A model generated the notes under the pieces. The model ran no database searches. It saw only the letters and a list, made by a program, of their open reading frames with translations, and was not told where the DNA came from. The position numbers and the translations under genes were made by a program. Below, in pieces: positions 51,936-61,874 of a stretch of 64,000 nucleotides of DNA (positions are counted from its first letter, which is position 1; each line of letters starts with the position of its first letter). The stretch is from positions 2,943,001 to 3,007,000 of the forward strand of contig NZ_CP132336.1 in NCBI RefSeq assembly GCF_030758315.1, in the 5' to 3' direction. Origin of the DNA: Pararhizobium sp. IMCC3301. Lineage in GTDB: Bacteria > Pseudomonadota > Alphaproteobacteria > Rhizobiales > GCA-2746425.

Positions 51936-54900
51936 TTGACGCCGTGGACAGACAGTCGGCCCGCTCCTTTTCGCGTGTTGCCACCATTGCCCCGCAACAT
52001 GCTTTTCTCGATACGCTGATCGAAGCACTGTTTGATGGCGATCTGCTGCCCGGCTTTGTGCTCAATGCGCAGACACTTGCGGACAATCCATTCTATCTTG
52101 CCGATCTGACTTTATTCCTGCCGACGCGCCGCGCAGTGCGCGCCGCAGAAGATGTGATCGTCTCCGCAATTGCCCGGCGCAGCCGGGGGGAAGCGGCAGC
52201 GTTGCTGCCTCAGATCCGTGCCATAGGTGATACCGATGAGGCGGATCTGATCCTCCAGGAAAGCGCGATCGATCCGTTGACCACCCTGTCGGATCTGCCG
52301 CCTTCCATGGCGGAGCTGGAGCGCCATGTCGCCCTGACCGAAATGGTCTGGTCGTGGAGCCGGGCGCTGGTCAAACAGGTGGCGAATATGGAGCCTTATG
52401 AGGCGGTTATCATCCCCGCCAACCCGGCAGATGCCGCCCGACTGGCTTCGGATCTCGCCGGGCTGCTCGACGAAGCTGAAAATCAGAAGATTGACTGGAC
52501 TACCCTGAAGACTCTTGTGCCGGATGATTTTGCCCGCTACTGGCAGCTCAGCCTGTCTTTCCTGGAGATCGTCACCAGGGCATGGCCACAGCATCTTGCC
52601 GGTCTTGGCCGGATTGATGCCATGGCGCGCCGCAACCGTTTGATCGACATGAAGGCGAAGGCTCTGATCGAACATGCTGCCACTACCGGGCCGACGATCG
52701 CGGCCGGCTCCACCGGTTCTGTTCCTGCAACCGCCAGATTGCTGAAGGCGATTGCGGGCTTGCCGAATGGCTGCGTCGTGCTGCCAGGTGTTGATCTGGC
52801 GCTGGAAGACAACGCCTGGGCGGCAATCGCAATGCAGACCGGGGAGGGCGAGACGGTTGACCCGGCCGCCCTTGGCCATCCGCAGGCTGCTCTCAAGCAG
52901 ACCATGCGCCAACTGGGCGTTACCCGCGCCGACATTCGGGAAATCCAGCCGAAAGCCGGAGCCGGATATGACACCACGTTCCGGCTGATCAACGAGGCGT
53001 TGCGCCCGGCAGCGGTGACTGACCAGTGGCCTCGAATTGTCAGCGGCTTTTCACCGCAGGAGCGGCGGGAAGCATTTGCCAATGTAACCCTGATAAACGC
53101 CCGCAATTCGCAGGAGGAAGCAGTTTCAATAGCCCTTTCAATCCGCGAAGCGCTGGAGACAGACAATTTGAAAACGGCGGCTCTGGTCACTCCGGACCGG
53201 TCGCTGGCGCGCCGCGTTTCGGTGGAACTGGAGCGCTTTGGCATCAGTGCGGACGATTCCGCCGGCCAGCCGCTATTTGCAACACCCGCCGGAACTCTGG
53301 CACGGCTGGTGATCGAGGCAGCATCCGGCGGCACAGCGATAACAATCCTTGCCATGCTGAAACATCCCCTCTGTGGTCTCGGCCTGCCACGTGTCACCAT
53401 ACGTGAGGGAGTTCGCGCTCTGGAGCGCGCGGTTTTGCGCGGACCGGCGCTTGCCGCAGGCAGCGAAAACCTGTCGGTAGCAATTGCCACCATTCGCCAG
53501 CGGATGCGTGCCGATCCGAAGCTTCGTCTGAATGCCTCGCAGAAAAGTATGAACACCGATGAATGGGACGAGGCAACACGGATTGCCGAAGTCACACAAA
53601 ACGCGCTGCACGGATTTGAAACCTGGTTTGCCGACCCTCAGGCGCACTATCCACTGGGCGAACTGGTCAACGCTCATCTGCACGCGCTGCAAAATGTGCT
53701 GGCCGGCGAAGATACTGCAGCTTTATTCGCTAATTCCGAAGACGGTACGGCGCTGATTGCAGCGATGACCGAACTGCGCGATCTGGGGCCTGATGCCCGC
53801 CAACTCGATATCCGCGCTTCGGACTATCCCGATCTGCTTCAGGCGCTCCTCGGTGCCCGCCCGGTCCGCCGGCAGCACGCCGTGCAGGAGACAGACAGCA
53901 GAGTCCAGATTTTGGGCACACTTGAAGCCCGCTTGCTGCATGCTGATCATCTGGTTCTGGGCGGCCTCAATGAAAACACCTGGCCGGCAGACGGCAAAAC
54001 TGACCCCTGGCTGTCGCGCCAGATGCGTATGCAACTGGGGCTCAACCCGCCGGAACAGGCCATCGGCCTGTCAGCCCATGATTTCGTTCAACTGGCGTCA
54101 AAACCGAATGTGGTGCTGACGCGCTCGCTGCTGCAGGACGGCGCGCCGACACAGGCTTCGCGCTGGCTGCAGCGTCTGGCGGCCATGATAGGCGAAACCG
54201 GCCATGATGCACTTGCCTTACGCGGCCATCGGCTGCTCGCTCTCGCCCGCAGGCTTGATGCACCAGCCGATGCCACCGGAATACCGGTGCCGCGCCCCTC
54301 GCCAAAACCGGCTCCGGACTTGCGCCCGAAAAGACTCTCGGTCACCGAAATTGAAACCCTGATCCGTGACCCATATGCAATTTACGCCCGCCATGTGCTG
54401 AAGCTGCTGCCGTTTGACCACATTGGTGAAGCCCCGGATTTCGCCAGCCGCGGCAGTTTGCTGCACGATATTCTGCAAGAATTCCTCGAAGCCCGGCAGA
54501 CGGATTTCGACACGCCTGCGGCCGCGGCAGAACTGAAACAGATCGCGCAGACACATTTCCAGTCAATCAGGGCCTATCCCGAGCTTTATGCCCGCTGGCA
54601 CACCCGGTTCCAGCGCATTTCCGACTGGTTTCTCGGCTTTGAAGCACAGCGCTCCGGCGCGGTCAGGCAGCGCCTCACCGAACTCAGCGGCTCGCTGGAA
54701 CTCGGCGTGCCGGAGTTTCTGCTGACGGGCCGCGCTGACCGGATTGACCTTCTCAACAACGGTCTCGTCGAAATCATCGATTACAAGACCGGGCAGGTGC
54801 CGACAAAGTCCCAGGTCGAGACCTATCTGGCGCCGCAGCTTCCGCTGGAAGCTGCTATCGTCGCGGCCGGAGGGTTCGCCGGTATCCCGGCCGTGCCGTC

Positions 54901-55165
54901 ACAGACACTGGCCTATGTCCGGCTGTCCGGCAATCGCATTCCCGGTGCCTATACTCCGGTCAGTGACGGAGAGAGCGAGGTGACGGATCTGGCGGCGGGC
55001 ACTCTGGCGAGGCTGCGAGAGCTGATCGCCCATTTTGCCGACGCGGAGACCGGTTATCTGTCTCAGGCTCAGCCTCAGACCATGCGTTATGAAGGTGCCT
55101 ATGACCACCTTGCAAGGGTCGCCGAATGGCGCGCAATGGGCCAGGGCGAGGAGGCTGAGGAATGA
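51932..55165 (+). CDS. addB: Double-strand break repair protein AddB
   Basis: AddB is the partner of AddA in the RecBCD-like helicase-nuclease that processes DNA breaks for RecA. The 1077-residue protein has an inactive helicase-like region (LFLPTRRAVRAAEDV; LVTPDRSLARRVSVEL; LVLGGLNENTWPADGKTDPWLSRQMR) and a C-terminal nuclease with EIIDYKTGQVP near residue 950. The start is a GTG at 51932, forming GTGA with the murU stop; the longer open frame upstream codes the murU end in another frame. It ends overlapping addA by 4 bp. Confidence 0.93.
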   Translation: MIDAVDRQSARSFSRVATIAPQHAFLDTLIEALFDGDLLPGFVLNAQTLADNPFYLADLTLFLPTRRAVRAAEDVIVSAIARRSRGEAAALLPQIRAIGDTDEADLILQESAIDPLTTLSDLPPSMAELERHVALTEMVWSWSRALVKQVANMEPYEAVIIPANPADAARLASDLAGLLDEAENQKIDWTTLKTLVPDDFARYWQLSLSFLEIVTRAWPQHLAGLGRIDAMARRNRLIDMKAKALIEHAATTGPTIAAGSTGSVPATARLLKAIAGLPNGCVVLPGVDLALEDNAWAAIAMQTGEGETVDPAALGHPQAALKQTMRQLGVTRADIREIQPKAGAGYDTTFRLINEALRPAAVTDQWPRIVSGFSPQERREAFANVTLINARNSQEEAVSIALSIREALETDNLKTAALVTPDRSLARRVSVELERFGISADDSAGQPLFATPAGTLARLVIEAASGGTAITILAMLKHPLCGLGLPRVTIREGVRALERAVLRGPALAAGSENLSVAIATIRQRMRADPKLRLNASQKSMNTDEWDEATRIAEVTQNALHGFETWFADPQAHYPLGELVNAHLHALQNVLAGEDTAALFANSEDGTALIAAMTELRDLGPDARQLDIRASDYPDLLQALLGARPVRRQHAVQETDSRVQILGTLEARLLHADHLVLGGLNENTWPADGKTDPWLSRQMRMQLGLNPPEQAIGLSAHDFVQLASKPNVVLTRSLLQDGAPTQASRWLQRLAAMIGETGHDALALRGHRLLALARRLDAPADATGIPVPRPSPKPAPDLRPKRLSVTEIETLIRDPYAIYARHVLKLLPFDHIGEAPDFASRGSLLHDILQEFLEARQTDFDTPAAAAELKQIAQTHFQSIRAYPELYARWHTRFQRISDWFLGFEAQRSGAVRQRLTELSGSLELGVPEFLLTGRADRIDLLNNGLVEIIDYKTGQVPTKSQVETYLAPQLPLEAAIVAAGGFAGIPAVPSQTLAYVRLSGNRIPGAYTPVSDGESEVTDLAAGTLARLRELIAHFADAETGYLSQAQPQTMRYEGAYDHLARVAEWRAMGQGEEAEE

Positions 55166-58100
55166 GTTCTCTGCCGATCCCGGAAGATACCCGCCAGCGC
55201 CAGCGCCTGGCTTCGGACCCCGGTCTGTCTGCCTGGGTCAGTGCCAATGCAGGATCGGGCAAGACCTATGTCCTGTCGCGGCGCGTTATTCGCCTGCTTC
55301 TGGCTGGCAATGATCCTGCCTGCATATTGTGCCTGACCTTTACCAAGGCTGCTGCCAGCGAGATGGCCAATCGCGTCTTTGCTGAACTGGCGCGCTGGAC
55401 GGTGCTTGATGATGCGGATCTGAAACAGGTTCTGGAGGATCTCGGTGAACAGCGCATCCGCCCCCGCACCCTCAATTCTGCCCGGCAGTTATTTGCCCGC
55501 GCCCTGGAAACGCCGGGTGGCCTGAAAGTCCAGACCATTCATGCATTCTGCGAGCGTTTATTGCAGCAATTCCCTCTTGAAGCCAATGTGCCGGGTCATT
55601 TCGAAGTGGCCGATGACGAGATGCAGAGCGAATTGCTGGGCAGCGCCAAAAACACGGTGCTGCAGCGCGCTATCGATGAACCCGGAAGTCCTCTGGCAGA
55701 GGCTCTGATATGCCTGATTGATGCCAGCGATGATGAAACCATAGACGGGGCAATCAATGAATTGCTGCGCAAGCGCGATCTGTTCATTCGCTATATTGCC
55801 AGCCGCAGCAACGGTGTTGCAGATCACCAGCAGCGTTTGCGAGAAAATCTGGGATTGTCGGCGCAAGACACGCTTCAAAGTCTGGCCGGCGAGTTGCGAC
55901 AAGGCGTTGTCGGTGGCTTCAGCCGGGATCAGATGAACGATCTGTTGCAGGCCGCGCAAGGCAGCGCCAAAAAATCGGATATCGATGTCGCCACACGCGC
56001 CGTAGCGGCTTTGCAGGCAGATGGCGCGGAAGCTGAAATCGAAGCCTGGCTGGCGGTCTTTTGCACCAAAGCCCATGAACCGCGCGGCGAAGGCCGCTTT
56101 GTCACCCAGAGCGTGCAGCTGGAATATCCTGACATTTATGAAGATGTGATAGCGGTTTTGCAGGTTGGTCTCACTGAGGTTCGCAACCGGCTCAACGCCT
56201 TGAAAACCTGCGCGGATACTGCCGCGCTGTTCTCTCTCGCCGGGGCCATTATCGAGGTTTATCTTCATCTCAAGAACCGGCGCGGCCTGCTCGATTATAA
56301 CGATCTGATCACCAAGACCGAGCGGCTTTTGTCGCGCTCGGACGCTGCCATGTGGGTGCAGTACAAGCTGGATCGCGGTCTTTCGCATATTCTGGTGGAC
56401 GAGGCCCAGGACACAAGTCCGGCGCAATGGCGGGTTGTTGAAGCTCTCAGCGATGCGTTCTTTCAGGACCCGGGAAGCGCTATTCGATCTGCCGGCGATG
56501 GTCCGCGAACACTGTTTGCCGTGGGAGATGAAAAACAGTCGATCTATTCGTTTCAGGGTGCCGCCCCGGATGCTTTCGATACCCAGCGACGACGCTTTGA
56601 GCGGCAGGCAAGGGATGCCCAATTGCCGTGGCAGAACATCACCTTGAATCTGTCATTCCGCTCCACCAATGATGTTCTCACTGCAGTCGACAAAGTTTTT
56701 GCACCGGCCGAGATGGCAGCCAGCGTCAGCCGCATGGGGGTGGACGCACATCAGGCCTATCGGAGCACTGCGGCAGGTGAGGTCCGCTTGTGGCCACTTA
56801 TCGGCGAAACCACGCAGGAGATCACCGAAGACTGGCGACTGCCGGTGGACCGGCCCCCCGGCGCGCTGGATCAGTTGGCTGGCCGGATTGCAGCCGATAT
56901 TGCGGCTTCTGTGCGCAATGACGGGCTGCGGCCCGGTGATTTTCTGATCCTTCTGAAGAAGCGCAGTCAGATCATGGGTCTCATCAATAAGGCCTTGAAG
57001 AACGCGGGCCTGCCGGCGGCTGGTATGGACCGGCTTGCCCTGACCGACCATATTGCCGTCAAAGACCTTCTGTGTTTGGGCAATGCGATGCTGCTGCCGC
57101 AGGACGATCTGACTGTCGCCACACTGTTGAAAAGTCCGTTCTTCGACTTCACTGATGATGATCTGATTGCCCTTGCGGCTGGCCGATCCGGCACCGTGCT
57201 GGAGGCGCTTCGCCAGTCGGCAATGCCCTGCTGCCAAGCTGCCCATGAACAGATATTGCAATGGTTGAGCAGGGTGGATTTCGAGACGCCATACCGTTTT
57301 TTTGCCCGCATTCTCGCCGTCGATGGCGGTCGCAGGAAGCTGCTGACGCGGCTCGGCGGCGAGGCTGAGGATTTGATCGATGAGTTTCTCGCCCAGGCAC
57401 TGAGCTATGAAACCACTGTGGCCGCCGGTCGTGAAGGGGCCGGCCTGCAGGGCTTTATCCACTGGATTGGCCATAAGAGCGGCGACATCAAACGCCAGAT
57501 GGACGCGGCCCGCGACGAGGTGCGGGTGATGACGGTTCACGGCGCCAAAGGCCTGGAAGCGCCGATAGTCTATCTGGTTGATGATGGCAGTCAGCCGCGC
57601 GCGAACATTCACCGGCCGAAAATCTTCGTTCACTGGCCGCAGGGCGCTGAGGGCGAGCCGGTTTTGTTCTGGGGCGCAGCAGCGACCAAAGACCGGACCG
57701 ATCTGCAGCGCCTTCTGCTGGAGAGAAGCGATCTGGATGCAATGGCGGAATACCGGCGCTTGCTTTATGTCGGCATGACCCGTGCCGGGGACCGTCTGAT
57801 CATTTGCGGCAAGCAAGGCAAACAGGCCATGTCCCAGGATAACTGGTACCGGCTGGTGGAGACGGCATTGAAACCCGGCATGACCGAAGTCGAGCCGATG
57901 GATGGCGCGATGGAACATCTGCTGTGGCGCGTCAGCGCGCAGCAAACCGCACTGCAAAGCCCGGATCGTGTCGCAATGCCCGCTGCCACCGCGCCTTTGC
58001 CGGCCTGGATCAGCACAGCGCCGCAGGCCGGACCGGCGGTGGTCAGAGCGCTGTCTCCCTCACGGCTTGACGCCGAGCGCGAGCGGGCAGAGGAGATATC

Positions 58101-58689
58101 CTGGGAAGAGCGTTTCGGAGCCCTTGGATCCAGCGACAGTTCATTTGCCTTGCAGCGCGGACAGGCGGTTCATACGCTGTTGCAGCATCTGCCGGCATTG
58201 CCGGCTGATGCCCGAAAAGCTGCAGCACTGAGCTATCTGGCCCAGGCTCTGCCGTCTGCTTCGCCAGCTGGCATGGCGGATGAAATCGCGCACTGCGTCC
58301 TGAACATTCTGGCCACACCCCGGTTTTCCTTCATATTCGGACCGGACGCACGGGCGGAAGTCGCCGTTGCCGGTCAACTCCTGTCGGCACAGGGACGCTA
58401 TTCGGTCAGCGGAAAGATTGATCGTCTGTGCCGCACCGATGATGGAATGCTGATCGTTGATTTCAAGACCAATGCCCGGGTTCCCCGGAGCGTCGCAGAT
58501 ATGCCGGCGGCCTATATCAACCAGTTGGCGGCCTACCGCGCCCTGTTGCGGCGCAGCTTCCCCGATATGCGCATTGAGGCCGCAATCCTGTGGGTGACGA
58601 CCGCCCGGCTGGACATGCTGCAGCCGAAACTGCTGGACGCGACTGAAGCGGTCATTCTGGACAAGTCGGAAATAAAAACAATAGGTTGA
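55162..58689 (+). CDS. addA: Helicase-nuclease subunit AddA
   Basis: AddA is the 3'-5' UvrD-like helicase with a nuclease domain. The 1175-residue protein has Walker A in VSANAGSGKTYVLSRRVIRLL, motif II in ILVDEAQDTSPAQW, motif III in VGDEKQSIYSFQGAAP, motif V/VI in RVMTVHGAKGLEAPIVYLVDD and RRLLYVGMTRAGDRLI, and the RecB-family nuclease motif LIVDFKTNARVP near residue 1098. ATGA coupling joins it to addB. Its stop codon is immediately followed by the stop of gcrA on the other strand, with no bases between. Confidence 0.96.
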   Translation: MSSLPIPEDTRQRQRLASDPGLSAWVSANAGSGKTYVLSRRVIRLLLAGNDPACILCLTFTKAAASEMANRVFAELARWTVLDDADLKQVLEDLGEQRIRPRTLNSARQLFARALETPGGLKVQTIHAFCERLLQQFPLEANVPGHFEVADDEMQSELLGSAKNTVLQRAIDEPGSPLAEALICLIDASDDETIDGAINELLRKRDLFIRYIASRSNGVADHQQRLRENLGLSAQDTLQSLAGELRQGVVGGFSRDQMNDLLQAAQGSAKKSDIDVATRAVAALQADGAEAEIEAWLAVFCTKAHEPRGEGRFVTQSVQLEYPDIYEDVIAVLQVGLTEVRNRLNALKTCADTAALFSLAGAIIEVYLHLKNRRGLLDYNDLITKTERLLSRSDAAMWVQYKLDRGLSHILVDEAQDTSPAQWRVVEALSDAFFQDPGSAIRSAGDGPRTLFAVGDEKQSIYSFQGAAPDAFDTQRRRFERQARDAQLPWQNITLNLSFRSTNDVLTAVDKVFAPAEMAASVSRMGVDAHQAYRSTAAGEVRLWPLIGETTQEITEDWRLPVDRPPGALDQLAGRIAADIAASVRNDGLRPGDFLILLKKRSQIMGLINKALKNAGLPAAGMDRLALTDHIAVKDLLCLGNAMLLPQDDLTVATLLKSPFFDFTDDDLIALAAGRSGTVLEALRQSAMPCCQAAHEQILQWLSRVDFETPYRFFARILAVDGGRRKLLTRLGGEAEDLIDEFLAQALSYETTVAAGREGAGLQGFIHWIGHKSGDIKRQMDAARDEVRVMTVHGAKGLEAPIVYLVDDGSQPRANIHRPKIFVHWPQGAEGEPVLFWGAAATKDRTDLQRLLLERSDLDAMAEYRRLLYVGMTRAGDRLIICGKQGKQAMSQDNWYRLVETALKPGMTEVEPMDGAMEHLLWRVSAQQTALQSPDRVAMPAATAPLPAWISTAPQAGPAVVRALSPSRLDAERERAEEISWEERFGALGSSDSSFALQRGQAVHTLLQHLPALPADARKAAALSYLAQALPSASPAGMADEIAHCVLNILATPRFSFIFGPDARAEVAVAGQLLSAQGRYSVSGKIDRLCRTDDGMLIVDFKTNARVPRSVADMPAAYINQLAAYRALLRRSFPDMRIEAAILWVTTARLDMLQPKLLDATEAVILDKSEIKTIG

Positions 58690-59214
58690 TCAGGACGCCC
58701 GGCGGCGGCGGTCGCTGGCTGGTTGATAGGCAACCTTGCAATGATAGGTGCAATAGGGCGCACCTTCCTTTGAATCATGGCCGCAGAAGTGAAAATCATT
58801 CCCACCCGGATCGCCGATCGGCCATTTGCAGGTCTGCTCGTTAATGGTCAGGATACTGGCGCGTTTCGAAATCGGAACCACCACATCGTCTTTGGGTTGC
58901 GGGGCGATGGCGGCTTGCGCTTCAATCTCCGCCTCAAATTTGAGAGCCGTTGCACCCATGGTCTGGGGCCGCCGCGGTGCTGAGGAGGTAGCGTCCGCAT
59001 GACTGGCCGATTTGGCCGCTGCATTTGCTCTTGGCTTGCGGGGCCGGGCGGACGTGCCGGGAGATTTCGCGCGCCCTGACAGGCCAAGCCGGTGAACTTT
59101 TCCAATCACAGCATTGCGTGTCACACCACCCAGTTGAGTAGCAATCTGACTGGCGCTCAGGCCGTCAGCCCATAATTTGCTCAACAGGGCAACGCGTTCA
59201 TCGGTCCAGGACAT
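58690..59214 (-). CDS. gcrA: Cell-cycle regulator GcrA
   Basis: GcrA binds sigma70 RNA polymerase and activates promoters bearing CcrM-methylated GANTC. The 174-residue protein has the N-terminal helix-turn-helix MSWTDERVALLSKLWADGLSASQIATQLGG followed by TRNAVIGKVHRLGLSGR, a variable Ala/Pro-rich linker and the C-terminal sigma-binding module with CKWPIGDPG, FHFCGH and PYCTYH. The ATG at 59214 is the family start; the frame is open for 24 more codons upstream. The leader has a CtrA-like box (59371-59386) and GANTC sites. Confidence 0.96.
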   Translation of the reverse strand: MSWTDERVALLSKLWADGLSASQIATQLGGVTRNAVIGKVHRLGLSGRAKSPGTSARPRKPRANAAAKSASHADATSSAPRRPQTMGATALKFEAEIEAQAAIAPQPKDDVVVPISKRASILTINEQTCKWPIGDPGGNDFHFCGHDSKEGAPYCTYHCKVAYQPASDRRRRAS

Positions 59215-59643
59215 TCTTGTCTCCCAATTTTTGTGCACGCCGATGGCCGGGTTCGAGCTGCAATGCTCGAAAGGCTCGGAATCCAAATCCCCCGTTCAAA
59301 ACCAGATATGTTTTAAACGCGTAAACACCGCATATAGGGGTTATGGAAAACGCGACACGAGATGTCGTACTTAACTAAATCTAAACTACAATATGCGGTG
59401 ACTCCGTGACAAGAGTCGGAGCGCAACAAAATTGGTTTTCCCCGTTTTTTTTGCCACAGAAGCGGGCCATCAAACCGCTGTATTTTGAAACCATTACATC
59501 GCCCCTGATAAAGGGTCTTTGAATTCAGACCTTTACGCTGTATGTAAATGCACATTCGCGTGCAACGCCGCCAACCGACAGGGTCGGAAGGGCGGCATTT
59601 TTTATTGGAAGAATTTCCAATAGGGATTGACGGAGACAGAATT
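59215..59643. promoter_or_regulatory. Divergent gcrA-argD regulatory region
   Basis: These 429 bp hold GAATC (59279), GACTC (59400) and GAGTC (59413), all GANTC sites, and TTAA-N7-TAAAC at 59371-59386, one base off a CtrA box. They also hold a minimal ATG-TAA at 59542 and the argD leader hairpin (59567-59603). No gene is evident, apart from an in-frame extension of argD from 59548. A small RNA ending at the T-run is possible. Confidence 0.6.
59567..59603 (+). terminator. Terminator-like hairpin in the argD leader (possible attenuator)
   Basis: GCCGCC (59567-59572) pairs with GGCGGC (59591-59596), and inside it CCGAC (59575-59579) pairs with GTCGG (59583-59587), followed by ATTTTTT. A second small hairpin, ATTGGAA-GAAT-TTCCAAT (59604-59621), comes next, then GGAG and the argD ATG. 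The hairpin is about 40 bp before the start codon, so it could stop transcription before argD or end a small RNA. Confidence 0.7.
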
Positions 59644-60852
59644 ATGGCATCGCAGGCGCAAAATTCCGCGCTTTTCAGCACTTATGCGCGGTCTGACCTC
59701 AGTTTTGACCGTGGCGAGGGCGCGCGATTATACACCTCTGATAATGAGGAATATCTTGATTTTGCCGGTGGGATCGCCGTTTCGTCGGTTGGTCACGGAC
59801 ACCCTCATGTCGTTTCGGCTTTGAAAGATCAGGCCGACAAGCTCTGGCACCTGTCCAATCTGTATCACATTCCCGGACAGGAACGGCTGGCGCAGAGGCT
59901 TGCGGAGGTGACATTTGCCGACAAGGTTTTCTTTGGCAATTCCGGTGCCGAGGCACTGGAATGTGCCATCAAAACCGCCCGGCGCTACCAATTTGTCAAT
60001 GGCGCCCCTCAGCGTTATCGTATTCTGACCTTTGAAGGTGCCTTTCACGGCCGCACCCTGGCCACGCTGGCGGCAGGCGGCCAGGAAAAATATCTCGAAG
60101 GTTTCGGCCCCAAAGCCGCCGGGTTTGATCAGGTCGCTTTTGCCGATCATGAGGCCATGAAAGCCGCCGTAAGCGATGAAACCGCCGCCATTCTGATCGA
60201 GCCGATTCAGGGCGAAGGCGGTTTGCGGCCGGTGCCGCATCAGTGTCTGCGCGGCCTGCGCGAGCTGTGCGATGAGCAGGGTCTGATGCTGATCTTCGAC
60301 GAGGTTCAGACAGGAGTTGGCCGCACCGGAAAATTGTTTGCCCACGAGTGGGCCGGCATCGAGCCGGATATCATGGCAATTGCCAAGGGCATCGGTGCCG
60401 GCTTTCCGATCGGAGCCTGTCTGGCTACCGCATCGGCGGCTGCAGGCATGACGGCCGGTACCCATGGCTCGACCTTTGGCGGCAATCCGCTGGGCATGGC
60501 GGTTGGCAATGCGGTTCTCGACATTATTCTGGCCCCTAGCTTTCTTGAAGAGGTTCAGCAGAAGGGACTGCACATGAAGCAGAAGCTGGCAGAACTTGCC
60601 GACACGCACGCCGACTGTATTGAAGGCATTCGTGGTGTCGGATTGATGCTTGGCATTCAACTCAAGAAAACGGCCTTCCCGGATGGCGTCGCACCGTTTG
60701 TCGAGGCGGCGCGCAGGCATCATCTTCTCACCGTTGGTGCGGGCAATAATGTCGTGCGTCTGCTGCCGCCTCTGACAGTCAGCCGGGAAGATACAGATCT
60801 GGCACTTCAGCGCATGGATGCAGCGTTCAGTGAATTGAGCACTGCGCCCTGA
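59644..60852 (+). CDS. argD: Acetylornithine aminotransferase
   Basis: ArgD makes N-acetylornithine with PLP as cofactor. The 402-residue protein has [19 protein letters not shown], the PLP-phosphate binding [23 protein letters not shown], the cofactor Asp in [14 protein letters not shown] and the Schiff-base Lys in [17 protein letters not shown] chose the ATG at 59644 with GGAG upstream; an in-frame ATG at 59548 would add 32 residues rich in Arg (HIRVQRRQ) that overlap the leader hairpin. It is followed by argF after 37 bp and then hslO. Confidence 0.96.
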   Translation: MASQAQNSALFSTYARSDLSFDRGEGARLYTSDNEEYLDFAGGIAVSSVGHGHPHVVSALKDQADKLWHLSNLYHIPGQERLAQRLAEVTFADKVFFGNSGAEALECAIKTARRYQFVNGAPQRYRILTFEGAFHGRTLATLAAGGQEKYLEGFGPKAAGFDQVAFADHEAMKAAVSDETAAILIEPIQGEGGLRPVPHQCLRGLRELCDEQGLMLIFDEVQTGVGRTGKLFAHEWAGIEPDIMAIAKGIGAGFPIGACLATASAAAGMTAGTHGSTFGGNPLGMAVGNAVLDIILAPSFLEEVQQKGLHMKQKLAELADTHADCIEGIRGVGLMLGIQLKKTAFPDGVAPFVEAARRHHLLTVGAGNNVVRLLPPLTVSREDTDLALQRMDAAFSELSTAP

Positions 60853-60889
60853 CACTACATAACAGAAACGAAACCAACGAGGTCGCGCG

Positions 60890-61810
60890 ATGGACCCCAC
60901 GCAGCCAAGACATTTCCTGCAAATTGCAGACCACTCGCCGCAGACATTGCGTGCTATGCTGGATGAGGCGGTGCGGCTTAAATCCATCCGCCGCGTCGCA
61001 CCGGAAAAACCCCTTGCCGGCAAGGTTCTGGCTCTGGTGTTTGAGCAGCCTTCAACCCGCACGCGCGTTTCCTTTGATGTCGGCATGCGCGAGCTTGGCG
61101 GTGAAACCATCATGCTCAGCGGCAATGAAATGCAGATCGGCCGCGGTGAAAGCATTGCCGACACGGCCCGCGTCATGTCGCGTTTCGTCGATGCCATCAT
61201 GATCCGGATGCTGAGCCATGCCGATGTATCGGAACTGGCGGAATATGCCACGATCCCGATCATCAACGGACTGACACAACGCGCACATCCGACCCAGATC
61301 ATGGCCGATATTCAGACGATTGAAGAACATCGCGGCAGGCTCAATGGCAAGATCATCGCCTATTCCGGCGACGGCAACAATATGCTTGCCAGCTGGATTG
61401 AAGCGGCGACCAAGTTTCCGTTTCAGCTGCGCATGGCCTGCCCGACCGAATTATCACTCGACAATGCCCTGATTGAAGATGCCCGGACCAAGGGCGCCGA
61501 TCTTGTCGTCACCACGGACCCGGAAGAAGCAGTTGTCGGAGCTGATGTTGTGATGACCGACACATTTGTGTCGATGGGTGATGATGATGCCGAGCGCCGT
61601 CACAATTTGCTGATGCCCTATCAGGTCAATGACCGCCTTATGAGCCGCGCCGGTGAGAACGCCATTTTCCTGCACTGCCTGCCGGCACACCGCAATGAGG
61701 AAGTGACGGATTCTGTCATGGACGGCCCTCAATCTGTGGTGTTTGACCAGGCTGAAAACCGGCTTCATGCTCATAAGGGAATTCTTGTCTGGGCACTGGA
61801 CGCACTTTAA
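60890..61810 (+). CDS. argF: Ornithine carbamoyltransferase
   Basis: ArgF joins ornithine and carbamoyl phosphate to citrulline. The 306-residue protein shows the carbamoyl-phosphate loop [16 protein letters not shown], the [15 protein letters not shown] motif, the ornithine-binding [10 protein letters not shown] and the catalytic [13 protein letters not shown]. It is second in argD-argF-hslO, a known alphaproteobacterial order. Confidence 0.97.
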   Translation: MDPTQPRHFLQIADHSPQTLRAMLDEAVRLKSIRRVAPEKPLAGKVLALVFEQPSTRTRVSFDVGMRELGGETIMLSGNEMQIGRGESIADTARVMSRFVDAIMIRMLSHADVSELAEYATIPIINGLTQRAHPTQIMADIQTIEEHRGRLNGKIIAYSGDGNNMLASWIEAATKFPFQLRMACPTELSLDNALIEDARTKGADLVVTTDPEEAVVGADVVMTDTFVSMGDDDAERRHNLLMPYQVNDRLMSRAGENAIFLHCLPAHRNEEVTDSVMDGPQSVVFDQAENRLHAHKGILVWALDAL

Positions 61811-61874
61811 AACCTCTGGCCAGTGCCTAAATAGCTGGTTTGCACATTTGGCTGTTAGCCTGGAAAGGTCTGCG

